From NCBI GenBank assembly GCA_951812925.1, contig OX638370.1:82814004-82878003 (forward strand): 64,000 nucleotides of DNA, in the 5' to 3' direction. Position numbers and translations under genes: made by a program. Below are positions 37,201 through 49,200 of the stretch, piece by piece (position 1 is the first letter of the stretch; the number at the start of each line of letters is the position of its first letter). The DNA is from Calliopum simillimum (lineage: Eukaryota; Arthropoda; Insecta; Diptera; Lauxaniidae). The notes beneath the pieces were generated by a model. That model was not told the DNA's origin. It saw only the letters and a list, made by a program, of their open reading frames with translations, and did no database searches.

Positions 37201-40200
37201 AGCTGCTACCATAGTATTAAAAGAAAATAACTGTCATCTGTTGCGGGTGGATAAGGAACATTTTAATCGCATCCTACGTGATGTTGAAGCTAACACACTA
37301 AGATTACAGGAACATGGCAAGGATGTGCTAGTATTGGAAAGGGTCGCTAAACAACGTGGACAGCATTCGGCATTTAAGTATGTTTTATGCCTGATAATGG
37401 TTTTATATGGATAAGCTAAGATTAATAATTTTTAAGTTAGAAATGTAGGAAATGTAGTTTAGTATGAAATTGAATTGCCTTAAACGTAGTTAGTTTAAAT
37501 TGGAACTATATGAAGGCACCCTAATTATCATTAAATTTTTGTTAATTCAAAATTTACTTAAAACTTAGGAGCCGTTTTCACAATATCCAGTAAAAATTTA
37601 ACTTTCAGAAAAATTCAAATTTTGTTTAAAATTTAATGTCAAAGTGTCAGTTAAAGTTGCAGTTAAGGCTTAGCTAAACATTGTGAAATCGGCGCTTAAA
37701 TACAAATTTATCCATTTACATTTGTTCATTTTTTTTTTTTATTACAGATATACCGTTATGTCGGGCACACCGTCAAAAATGTTAGAACACATGCTCGAAA
37801 CTCGCCTTGGCAGTCAGGTGAGCGGCATGGATCCATTTCTTGATGATTTTCTGCTTACACACATCGTTTTTATGCCAGTTGTACAGCTGGTGGATGAGTT
37901 GGCGAATTAATATCCTTTTCAAATAAAATAAACAAATAACACACACACATACATAAATTTAAAAAAAAGTTGCAGCAACTTAAAAGTTTAAAGCCATAAA
38001 CTGCATTTTACTGCATGCGTCTTGGCGTCATGTAGCTTTTGCGGCAACCACTCATAAAATTGCAACGCGTGCTGCTCTAAAAGCAACAAATTGCAATTTT
38101 ATCAATACAAAACAACAACAGTTTGATACACATATCCTTAAATGTTGTTATCCTTGTTGTGTTGTTGCTCACATGATAGTAAGTCAAGAACGATTTTTTA
38201 CTTAAGCAATGCAACGTAGAACGTGAGAAGATTCCTATTTTAAGCTGTGGAAAAGTTTTTTTTTTTTTTTTGGTCCATATCATATGATGCATCGTTCTTC
38301 GTCTTAAAATTTAGTAGCCAGAAAAGTTTTAAAGGATTTTTCGCACAAAAGTATATAAAAATGTTAGCACAAATTTCGAATAGTATTCATACTGATAACA
38401 CCGAGTAGTGAGGGCGGGATAAAAAAGTTGGTGAGGGAATCTACAGATTTATTTCGAATTTCGATGAGATACTTCATTCAAATAGTTTCAGAGATATAAC
38501 AAATTTTGTTTTTATATATGGAGCTGGAATACCCCTTACCGAATCTCCCGAATTTCACAGAAGCTAAATAAATTCTTATATAATATATACATACTAGAAT
38601 CGCCCAATGGTCCAAATTTTACCACAAATGTATCAAATAATTATGGTACTTTTTATACAGTTTTAGTGCTTTTTTTGCTAGTTGGTACAAAATAGAAAAG
38701 CTCATTTATCATCCCTGGCACAATGACAAACGTGAAAGAAATAGAAAACAAAAAAATGAAGTCAGTCAGTTTTTTGTATTTCTCTTTGTGCTGTATCCTC
38801 TTTTCAGCTCTGTGTGACCACGTAATTTGTAGTTGCTAGAATTGAAAAATTTACGTTTAATTTTACCTGGGTTAGTGCCAAAATATTAAAATAATTTTAA
38901 CTTTGTGCACATTTACACACAAATACCTTTCTAATGGTGTATAATTCAAAGTCGTGCTCCATTTCTAACATTGTAAAAAAGGTAGGACAAATTTTTGTCT
39001 TGCGTATTAATAATTAGATTACATATTCACGATTACCTCCGAAAATCTGAAAGATGGTGGCAATAAAAAGAAAAATTTGAGATATTTTATGGCTCATTCC
39101 GAGCACTTTTGAGATCGTTATAAAATAAATACCTTATTAAGCCGATATTTTGCATAAAACGGCCATGAGCGACCTCTAGAGAGCTTCAAAAAATTTGAGA
39201 AAATTCTTAACTCATTTTTTTTGACACTATTCTTCAAATATCCCGAGGTATTCATGGAATTGCCAAAAATTTTACTTTTTTTAATCAGTCCCAGTTTTGT
39301 TATGATGGCTGTCATAGGTGCAAAATGTTATACGTTTTGTGTGATTTTTTTTTGTATTGGGTGAAATGCTCCTCGTAAAATATCCCAAGCCTTGCATGGC
39401 AAGTTCTATAACCATTATGATATCTACATATAGTTGAAAAGAAAATCATTTAAATCATAAAAATGGTTCCCGAGTTGTAGAATTTTATGTCCTGGGCGAC
39501 GCCGAGGAAATTTTTAAATAGAGCTTGAAACCTCACTTTATCAAATAACACTCTTTAACCCTTTCGAACTGGGTGGGACAATATATCCCAAAAATTTTTG
39601 AATAAATACATATCTCGGTTATTAACGTCACTTAAATTGAATCAATTAATTAAATTAATGAAATTTTTAGTAACCACTGTTTTTCTTATAACCACTCCAA
39701 GGATATTATAACCCAAATTTCAAATCAAAAACATCTGTTGGGAGTATAGAACATTGTACTTAAATTAAATTTCTTAGGTTAACCAATCACAAATATTGTG
39801 CACCCCACAGTTTTTTTCGGGTCGAAAAGGTTAAAGAATTAAAATCTAATGAACATCGAATAGGTGGTTCTCGAGTTATGGGATTTTTCAATTGCCCGGG
39901 CAAAGCCGAAGGCATTTTAAAATCTACAATATTAAAATGAGATTTTGTTTTGTCTCTGAAACTACTTACGCAGATAACTGAGATTTGGTATATAGTATGT
40001 AAAGTGCATTGGAGTAAATAATGTTCAATGAAAAAATAGGCGTTGCCACGCCCCCAAAAAAATAACTCATTTTAACTCTGAAACTTTTTAACGTACAGGG
40101 ATAAGATTTGGTACTAGTGGGGCAAAAATGGTTCATTAAAAAAGATAACTCCAAAAAATAAAAATTCGTCATGATTTTAAAACTTTTTAATACAAATAGA

Positions 40201-43200
40201 TAAGATTTGATAACCGACAAACATTGTTTTGCCCTTTCTGGTAGGTGGTACGATGTTTTTGGTTTGGATAAAGTTTATTTTTTGTCTGGACAGAAGTAGG
40301 GCAATTTAATGTAGCAAGTTCTTAAATGATAAATGCTTCAGGTGCAGAGATATAGCATTTAAAGTGTTTTTTAGTAAGTGGAGTTCAACGTCCCTTCGTA
40401 AGGCTTCCATTTTTTTAAGATGTTCGAAAGAATTTATTTACATCTGTAACAAGTTTTATAACGATAGTTGCTATGGGTGCAGAGATGTAGTATTTTATGT
40501 ATTTTTGTTTTTGGTATGGAGGGTACAACACCCTTTGCCTTGTCCCCCTAACTTTTTGCACTGTCTTTGGTATATAGCACCTATATTTTTTTTATGGGGG
40601 TGCAACGCCCCTCATCCAATCTTTCCATTTTTTAGATAATTTTTGCATCAAGTTTCGAATTGATGCCTGCCAAAGGTGCGAAGATATAGCGTTGTAAGTG
40701 ATTTTTTTGCATGTAGTGTTTGTATGCGGGATGCAATGCCCCATTGTTCAAATACCCTTTTTTGACAATACTTACCTGGCATAAGACGTAGATATTGTGA
40801 AAATATGGGTGCGATATAATTAGTGGCTTACGCATGATGTGATGATAAACATATACACAAAAACACTTATTATTTTGTTGATTTTTTTTTATGGGGCACA
40901 ATATCCACTTGTGCCCCAATGTTTCTTTTAAAATAAATTGAGGAGTGGCCGTACCAAAAGGCCTAAGTACCATTTCAAGGCAAAAGTAATGTCATAATTT
41001 TTATGTGCTTTATAGTCGGTTATTTAAATGTTATAATTTTTTCAACATAATGACATGAATTTCACACTATCAAGTAAATTTTTGGTGAAAACAGAAAACA
41101 ATTTTATTAACTTCTAACAAAATATCACCCGTTTTATATGATGAGACTACTTTTGCCTCGAAATGGTACGTAGACCCTTTGGTACGGCCACTCCTCAATT
41201 GAAGGATCAAAAACATATGGGGTTGATATAGCTTCAATACGTTTAGTAGTTTAGGAGTAGGGCGATGAAAAACATCCGCACCAAGGATTCTATATACCGT
41301 TAGCTTAATATGGAAAAGGCGTATCTCAAATTTTTTCGTAATTGACTTTTTTGCATATTCTGGTTGGCCACTCTCTAATACACCTCCCTACAAAAATTAG
41401 GCATGATAATTTCAAAAATAGCTAAGTTATAGTCAATTTTAAAAAAGCCCTAACACATAACAAAAATTTCTTGAAAGAAAAAAGCCCTAACTCACAATAC
41501 GTAGCGTTCAAATAGTGTTAAAATCACTCAGAAACTATTCTGTTAATAAGCTGAAAACTTGGCAGTGAGTGTAACTCAAATATGTGAAGTTTTTTATGCT
41601 ATACATGAAGGTTCTCGAAGGCCATCCGAAGGTTTTCTGGTCAGAACGAAGAACATCTGGGTATACTAGAGGAAAAACATCTATAGTAGACTATCAACGA
41701 ACCTTATTTGATAGTTTTCTAAGATACCCGAAGGCCACCCGAAGGCTTGATAGTCAAAACGAAGAATATTTCGGTATACTAGAGGGAAAATATTATTGGC
41801 GGACTATCAAAAAGATCTAACTGGTAGTTTTTTGGGACATCCGAAGGTTCCAGTAGTTCACCCGAAGGCTTCCAAATCAAAACAAAGAATTCCTAGGTAT
41901 ACTAGAAGGAAAGCATCAATGGCGGACTATCAAAAAGCCTTAATTAATAGTTTTCTAAGGCATCCGAAGGTTCCCGAAAGTCACCCGAATGCTTCATAGT
42001 CAATACGAAGAATATCAAGATATACTGATAGGAAAACATTAATAGCATCTACGAGCTTAGTTGCTGTTATGGTAACTTAATATTTACCATATATTATTTT
42101 AAATTATATTTTTAACAGAAGGAGTTTTCATAAAATTTTCATCTTCTTTTATTGAATATCAAATTTGAATGAATCTAATTTTCAATTTTTGAAAATATAA
42201 CAAAATGAAATTAAATATAAACATAAGTTTTAAAGTTAACAAAATCAAAGTTCTTAAAGTATAAAAACATTCAATTAAATGTGAGAACATTATATTTAAT
42301 GGACCCCACATTTACTCCCCCTCCAGTATTGAATAGGAATTATTTAAATTAAACCTAACGAATAAATTATTAATTCAAATTGAAAGTAACTTTCTTATTA
42401 AGTTTCAATGTGCTTTGTATTGTGTTGTCGTTGTTTATGTGTGCAGGTTTTAAGTTGTCTATTGAAATGATTTGTGTGGAATTGCCTTTTTGTATTTTAA
42501 AAGTATGTTTGTTTTTGGATATAACTTTATATGGTCCTTCAAATGGTGCTTGCATTCCAGAGGTTCGGTTAAGTTTGATGAAAACATATTCACAAGAATG
42601 TAAATCTTTTGGTATAAATGATTTACATGATGAGTGATGCACAACTTTTGAGCGAACTTGTGAAAAATAATTCTTGAGTTTTTGTAAACAATCAATTGGT
42701 GAAGATGCTTTGTAGTTAGAAACAATTAATTCTCCAGGAATACGAATTGGTTGTCCATATACCAGTTCAGCTGAGGAAGTTTTCAAATCTTCTTTTACAG
42801 TGCTTCGCAAACCAAGTAAAACTAATGGTAAAACTTCAGTCCAGTTAGGTGAATTGCCTGAAGAAATTAGTGAAGTCTTAAGTTGACGATGAAAACGTTC
42901 AACCATGCCATTTGACTGAGGATGATATGGAGACGTGTGAATTTTGTGTATACCAAGAATTTTTGTAAGTTCATTAAAAATTTTTGAAGTAAATTGACTT
43001 CCTTGGTCAACAGTAATTTTTAATGGAATACCAAATCGTGATATATAATTTTGAATAAATGTGTTTACTATTGTGTTGGTTGATATATCTTTAATAGGGT
43101 AAGCTTCAGGCCATCGTGTGTATCTATCAATTATTGTTAATAAGTATTTAAAACCACTTGAAATTGGTAAAGGACCTACGATATCCATATGGATATGTTC

Positions 43201-46200
43201 AAATCTTCCCGGTGGTATATCAATTTTTTGAATAGGTTGTTTTGTGTAAATATTTATCTTTGATTTTTGACAACTAATACAGCTTTTGGTCCATTCATTA
43301 ATGTCACGACGCATATTAGGCCAAAAGTATTTATTTTGAATTAATCGTCTTGTTGGACGAACCCCGGGATGAGATAGATTATGAAATTTGCTAAATACAA
43401 TTTTTCTCATTGAAATTGGAATATATGGTCTAGGATTTTTGTTGGATATATCGCACCAAATTTTCAAATTATGTATTGGAACTGTAATTTCTTTAAGATT
43501 TGTATTTAAATTAGTATTATTAATTATTGATTTAAGATTTTCTTCAGATTGTTGTTCCGAATACAAAGTTTGAAAATTAATATCTTGTGTGGAAATTGCA
43601 TCAATTTCAGGAATTCTTGACAATGTATCCGCAACAATATTCTCTTTACCAGATACATACCTAATATCATTAGTATATTGTGCTATATATTCTAAGTGTC
43701 TTATTTGTCGAGGTGACCTTTCTGTTTTCGAGTTGAGAGCATATGTCAAAGGTTTATGGTCTGTAAACACTATGAAAGGTCTACCTTCAAGATAATGTTT
43801 GAAGTGTTTAATTGATTTATAAATGGCCAATAGCTCTTTATCAAAGGTTGAATAATTGCTTTCAGTTTTGCTGAGTTTTTTGGAAAAATATGCTAAAGGT
43901 TTATTTATACTGTTTACAGCCTGTTGTAAAACAGAACCAATAGCAACATTAGATGCATCTACGTAAAGATTTAGCTGAGCATTTTTATCGAAGTGAGTTA
44001 AAAGTGTGTTTTCAATAAAAAATTCTTTAACTTTTTCGAATGAACTTGAAGCACTTTCAGTCCAAATAAGTTCTTTATTTTTTGTTTTATTTGCTAAAGT
44101 AATAATGTCATGAAGAGGAGTTATTTCTTTAGCCAAATTTGGAATGAATCTATGGTAATAATTTACCATTCCAACGAATTTTGTAACTTCTTAAGAGTTT
44201 TTGGTTTATCAAATTCATTTATAGCCTTAATACGATCTTTTGACGGTTTAATTCCTTCATTTGAAATTTGTATACTTAGAAAATCGATAACTGGTACACC
44301 AAATAAACATTTTGAAGGTTTAATATTTAAACCATAGGAGTCTTGTCTTTTAAATAAAGTTTCAAGGTGTATTAAATGTTGATTTTCGTTTTCACTTGCA
44401 ATTAAAATATCATCTACGTAAGCTATTGCAAAATCAAGACCATGGAGAACTTCATTCACAAAGCGTTGGAATGTTTGAGCACTATTGCGTAAACCAAATG
44501 GCATACGGACGAACTCATACATTCCAAAAGGAGTGGTAATAGCAGTTTTGTGAATGTCATCGGGATCCATCGGTATTTGATGGTACGCTCGCACTAAGTC
44601 TAATTTAGAAAATATAGTTTTGTTTTTAAAATCAATATTTATGTCGTGAATATGTGGTAACGGGTATCGGTCAGGTATAGTGCTACAGTTTAATCTCCTG
44701 TAATCACCACAAGGTCTCCAATCATTTGGGTCTTTCTTTGGTACCAAATGAAGTGGAGAAGCGACAGAGGAATTCGATGGTCTACATATGCCTGTTTTGA
44801 CGAGGTATTCAAATTCAGTTTTGGCTACTTTAAGTTTAATCGGGTCCAAACGTCTTGGTTTTGAAAATGGTAAAATACCTGTAGTCTCAATTCTATGAAC
44901 AGTGGTGTGTTTAACTGATTTATTGTAATCAGGTTCACTTGTCAAAGAAGGAAATTTATCAAGAATTTTTGAAAATTTATTTTCTATTACATTAATTTTA
45001 AGTGAATAAATATCAGAGTGACCTGAAATACCACATGTTTTTAATTTGGTTGTGGAATCAATTATCATTTTATTTTTGATATCTACCATTATCCCAAATT
45101 TATCTAAGAAATTAACTCCAATTATGGGAGTTGAAACTTCGGCTAAAATGAAAGGGAATTCAAAGTCTCTTCGAAGGCCAAGATCAACTTTGAATAACTT
45201 GTATCCAAAAGTTTGAATAGTTGAGCCATTAGCTGCAGTTAAAATAGTGTCAGAATTTTTCTTAAAATTTTTGAATTTGGAAATTGGTACAACAGATACT
45301 GATGCACCAGTATCTATTAAAAAATGTAAGTCATTTAATTTATCGTAAATAAAAAGGCGGCTTATTTGTTTGTAGTTTGATCCATCATTAGCCACTGTCA
45401 TGACGGATTTTCTTAGTTTAAAGTTAAAGATGTGTTACTTGAAGAGAAATTGCATGGTTTTATACATTTGTATGCATTATTTCCAAATTTTGAGTGATAA
45501 AAACAAAAATTATTATTTGTGTTAGAGTTTTGTTTATTAATTTGTCGCGTGTTATTTGAATAGTCTCTATTTGATCCATTAAGTGATCGATCTCTAGATC
45601 TATTACGAGACTTGAGATCTGTTAATTCGCGTCTGATTTCATTTAAACTTTGACAAAGTGTTGTTGTTGTTTCTGTCAGATTTTTCAAACATTGTTCAAT
45701 AATATTGGGAGTCAACGCAGAAATTTGTTGTTTGTTGCTTACTGCAAAAATTTTATCAGCGAGTTTAATTTTTTTTTCTAAATTTTGTATATTTGAAGAT
45801 GCTAAATGCATCTGTACTTGTTGTGGTAACTTGAGTATCCACAATTTATAAAGAAGCTCGTGATCAATAAAAGGATTGAAACCTACCAGAGACTGCATAT
45901 GGTGAAAAAGATCTGAAGGATTACAGTCTTCTAATTTAGTATTGGAAAATAATTGTTCCAAACGACTTTCTTCGCTTATGGAAAATCTTTCACAAAGAAC
46001 TTTTTTAATATGAGAGTATTTGTTATTTTCCGGAGGAGATTGAATGACATCGATAATTTTAGTCATAATCTCTTGCGGAAGAGCAATTATTACATTGTGA
46101 TATTTTGAGTTGTCATCATTAATGTTATTTAATATAAAATGAGTCTCTGCTTGAATGAACCAAATTTCAGGACTCTCATTCCAAAAATCAGGCAACTTTG

Positions 46201-49200
46201 TTGTTTTGGTATGTCTTTGGTTTTGTGTAGAATTTTGTTGAGTATTTGGAGAATTCATATTTGAGTTGTGTTGCAGCGATTGAGTATGACGTGGTGAATT
46301 AAACATTGATCTTGTTGTCACCATTTAACCGCGTAAAAAAAAAATATGTATATTGTATATACAATATAAATATTATAAAAGTTTAAAACTGGAGAGGAAC
46401 TTACAAATCAAAAATTAAATGTAATAAAATATGTGTTATAAAATAAAAAATATAATGTAACTATTTAAATTAAATGCTTTACTTGCATATAAAATATTCT
46501 TCAAGTAAAAATTCCTCGTTTTCGGTGTGTTTGATATAAATTTCCAATAAATTTCAAGTTGTTGTAGTTTTTGCTTTAGTTTTGTGCGAATTTCAATTGT
46601 TGAAACAATAAATTGCAATTTTGAAGTTTTCTGCACATGCACAATTGGAGATATTGTTCCTTTTGTAAGTATGTCTCAAATTCTTGTAAATATTAGTTGA
46701 TAGTATAATTTGAAGATATTATTTATAATGTTGTTCAACTTCTAGGTTCGCAGGATCGCCAATATGGTAACTTAATATTTACCATATATTATTTTAAATT
46801 ATATTTTTAACAGAAGGAGTTTTCATAAAATTTTCATCTTCTTTTATTGAATATCAAATTTGAATGAATCTAATTTTCAATTTTTGAAAATATAACAAAA
46901 TGAAATTAAATATAAACATAAGTTTTAAAGTTAACAAAATCAAAGTTCTTAAAGTATAAAAACATTCAATTAAATGTGAGAACATTATATTTAATGGACC
47001 CCACACTGTGGGTATTTTATTATCATAAACTTTACTTGATGTACACTTTAATGGTTTAAATTGTTGTTAGCTGCTGATTGTCACCATTTTGATGATAATC
47101 TTCCATACAAAACATAAACATTTTCGTTAAAATTTTTGTCCAATCCAATTAACTTCCTTTGCAAAGGTTTTCCTTTTCATTTTATATTGAATAACTTTAA
47201 TTTTATTCATAATTTTTGATTTATTGTAAAAAGCCCTAACTCACATTTTTTTAAAAAAAATTTTAAAATGAAAAGACCTAACACACAAAACTACCCAAAA
47301 AACAAAGAAAATAAAAAAAAATCCTAGAATGAAAATTGTTGATAATTTTGGTTGTAAATTGCATTTAAAGTTTTTTTAAATTTTTGGCGTATCAAATTTT
47401 ATTCAGTTTTTTCCTTCTCCTGTAAAGTATTGAAAATGTGAGTTACGCCTTTTCCATATTAAGCTAACGATACATACATTGTAAGACTACGGGAGCAGCA
47501 TAGAAATTCCGAAAATAATCTTTTGCTATTAGATTTAAAAAGCTTTATATTTTTAGTAGTTCTAGTATATTGTACAATGTTGCTTCCAGAGCTAATTTGC
47601 GACTTGAAATATTCATAACTTAAACAAGTAGAATCAAAACAACAATCTCAAGAGCATTTAAGACCCTTCAATAAAAACCAATTCAGCATAAAATCGCACA
47701 AGAAACTTTGATAATAAAAATGTCGGCAACAAAGTATCATCACCAAGACAATAAAACAACAGATCACACAAGGTGTCGAACAAAAACAAAATCCCATACT
47801 GGGACTAAACAAAACAAAAACAAATACTTTTGCAAACAAGTACGCACACACGTTATTTGGCACAAATAAGTTAGAAATCCAAAAGACAAATGAAACAACA
47901 CGCTTCAAATGTTGGACAAAAACAACCAAGAGTTGCCATTGCTGAAAGCCACAATGAAAGCCATGAAAGCCAAAACCAAACAGTAGCACGTATGAAAGAA
48001 GGACGTGTTTTGCATACTGGATTTCATGCTCGTATGCAATTTTTATCAAAACAAAAAAATGTCGAATGGAAGACCACAGTGTAGCAAACAAAGTTAAAAA
48101 AAGATACAACAAATTGCAAAATTTCAATGTTTCTATTTCATTTGGTATTTTGTATGCCACAAAAAACTTTCAGGGATGCGAAGGGTGATAGCGAAAAGGA
48201 TGCTCAAATTTGAGTTGCATCTTTTATGAGCAACAAATGCAAACAAGCGGATGCTTAAATTGCAATATCCGGCTTGGACTTTTAAGTTGTTGTTTTCTTT
48301 TTTTTTTCAGTTTTCAATTGAATTCAAATTTCACACACAAAACTGACAATCAAAAGTTTGACCACAATTGACAAACTGGACGCAAAACTTTAATTTTAGT
48401 TTTTTGTTATATCCGAATTTATTGCTATTATGATTTGGCTTAACCACCACCGCACTTTTCATTGTGATGCTGTAGATGGCGCTCAAACTGCTGAGGATCG
48501 TGAGTATATAATCAACTTTAAGAAACGCGTTGTACAATTTATGCAAAAATGGGTGATGGCAGTGCGACATGCTGCTTTTGAGGAACCAAGTGTCTGTGAT
48601 TTTATTGAGGTAAGTGTTTAGGGTAGTAATTACTTATTGATAGTAAAAAAATGAATTAGTCACTGTGTGAGCCGGTTATAAGTTGATACATTTTTATAAT
48701 ATCAATGATATTCTGACAATAATATTTTTGGAAGTTTGAAAGTCATTTTTTATCACTATTCAGTGGCGGATCCAAGGGGGGCGATCAGCCCCCTTCTCAA
48801 ACCAAGTGATTGTATTTTTTTAAAAATTATATGTAAAGATCTTAAAAACATTCTGTTATTTCTAGAAATGAAGTCAAACGGCCCCCCCTCTTGATAATGC
48901 TGGATCCGACACTGTCACTATTATTTTGTCATTGTTTTTTTATTATTTTATTATCGCTGTTTTTTTATTAAAATTACTCGTATGTTGTAATGCAAATCAT
49001 TTTAGAAAATTAAAAATGCCATTAACAATGGAAAAAAATTTGTTTCAGAAAAAAAATGTTCTTGGATCACCCTAACGTTTTAGAGAAAACATTTCTGTTG
49101 CGAAGTTTTAGCTAATTGTAAGAGCTAGTTTATATGGTTTATAGGGTTTAAAAAGACTTCGCAAAGTTCTGGACCTTTAAAGTTGATATTTTAATTATTT

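Larger units (their letters stand above)
42064..47009 (-). mobile_element. Ty3/gypsy LTR retrotransposon with identical LTRs
   Basis: It is flanked by a 4-bp duplication CTGT (42064-42067 and 47006-47009). LTRs of 243 bp are at 42068-42310 and 46763-47005; I see no difference between them. On the minus strand the order is LTR, primer site, gag, pol (protease, RT, RNase H, integrase), polypurine tract, LTR; there is no env frame. The gag CHCC knuckle and 4-bp duplication fit the CsRn1/Kabuki group of Ty3/gypsy (family recall, moderate certainty). A one-base lesion breaks pol near 44180. The identical LTRs imply a recent insertion, probably polymorphic in the population. Confidence 0.93.
41298..47469. 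mobile_element. TIR element H carrying tandem repeats, split by a gypsy retrotransposon
   Basis: A perfect 26-bp inverted repeat lies at 41298-41323 (begins CGTTAGCTTAATATGG) and 47444-47469. Phrases AAAAGCCCTAACTCACA also recur, inverted or in part, on both sides (about 41445-41495 and 47230-47290). ATAC flanks both ends and may be the target duplication. Subtracting the 4.94-kb LTR element leaves about 1.2 kb. The left half contains the 41580-42050 tandem repeats. Confidence 0.65.
37910..48455 (+). other. Epac: Intron 8: probable U12-type AT-AC intron, 10.5 kb
   Basis: The first bases (37910-37920) are ATATCCTTTTC, matching the U12 5' splice consensus. The last bases are CCGCAC. A branch-site match, CTTAAC, lies at 48439-48444, with its second A 12 nt before the splice point, in the normal U12 range. 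No GT-AG pair rescues the frame. The intron also holds old degenerate repeats (about 38400-40900, with drifted copies of phrases such as GGTTCTCGAGTTATGGGA), foldback E2, the TIR element at 41298-47469 with a gypsy element inside, and unremarkable AT-rich DNA at 47470-48438. Confidence 0.88.

Noticed and set aside
37748..37912. TAA after ELAN as the true end of Epac
   Set aside because: The REM domain is only half complete there. A U12 donor overlaps the TAA, and exon i continues the domain in phase, followed by the RA and GEF domains.
41584..41999. Two overlapping frames over the tandem repeat as a repeat protein
   Set aside because: Unit lengths of 113 and 123 shift frame between units, and there is no start context or domain.
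42311..42370. An env gene in the gypsy element
   Set aside because: Only 60 bp separate the end of pol from the LTR, with no room for env.
47648..48160. 170-codon minus-strand frame
   Set aside because: Hydrophobic, repetitive composition from an A/C-rich intron, with no recognised domain. It lies inside the Epac intron, so I treat it as a chance frame.
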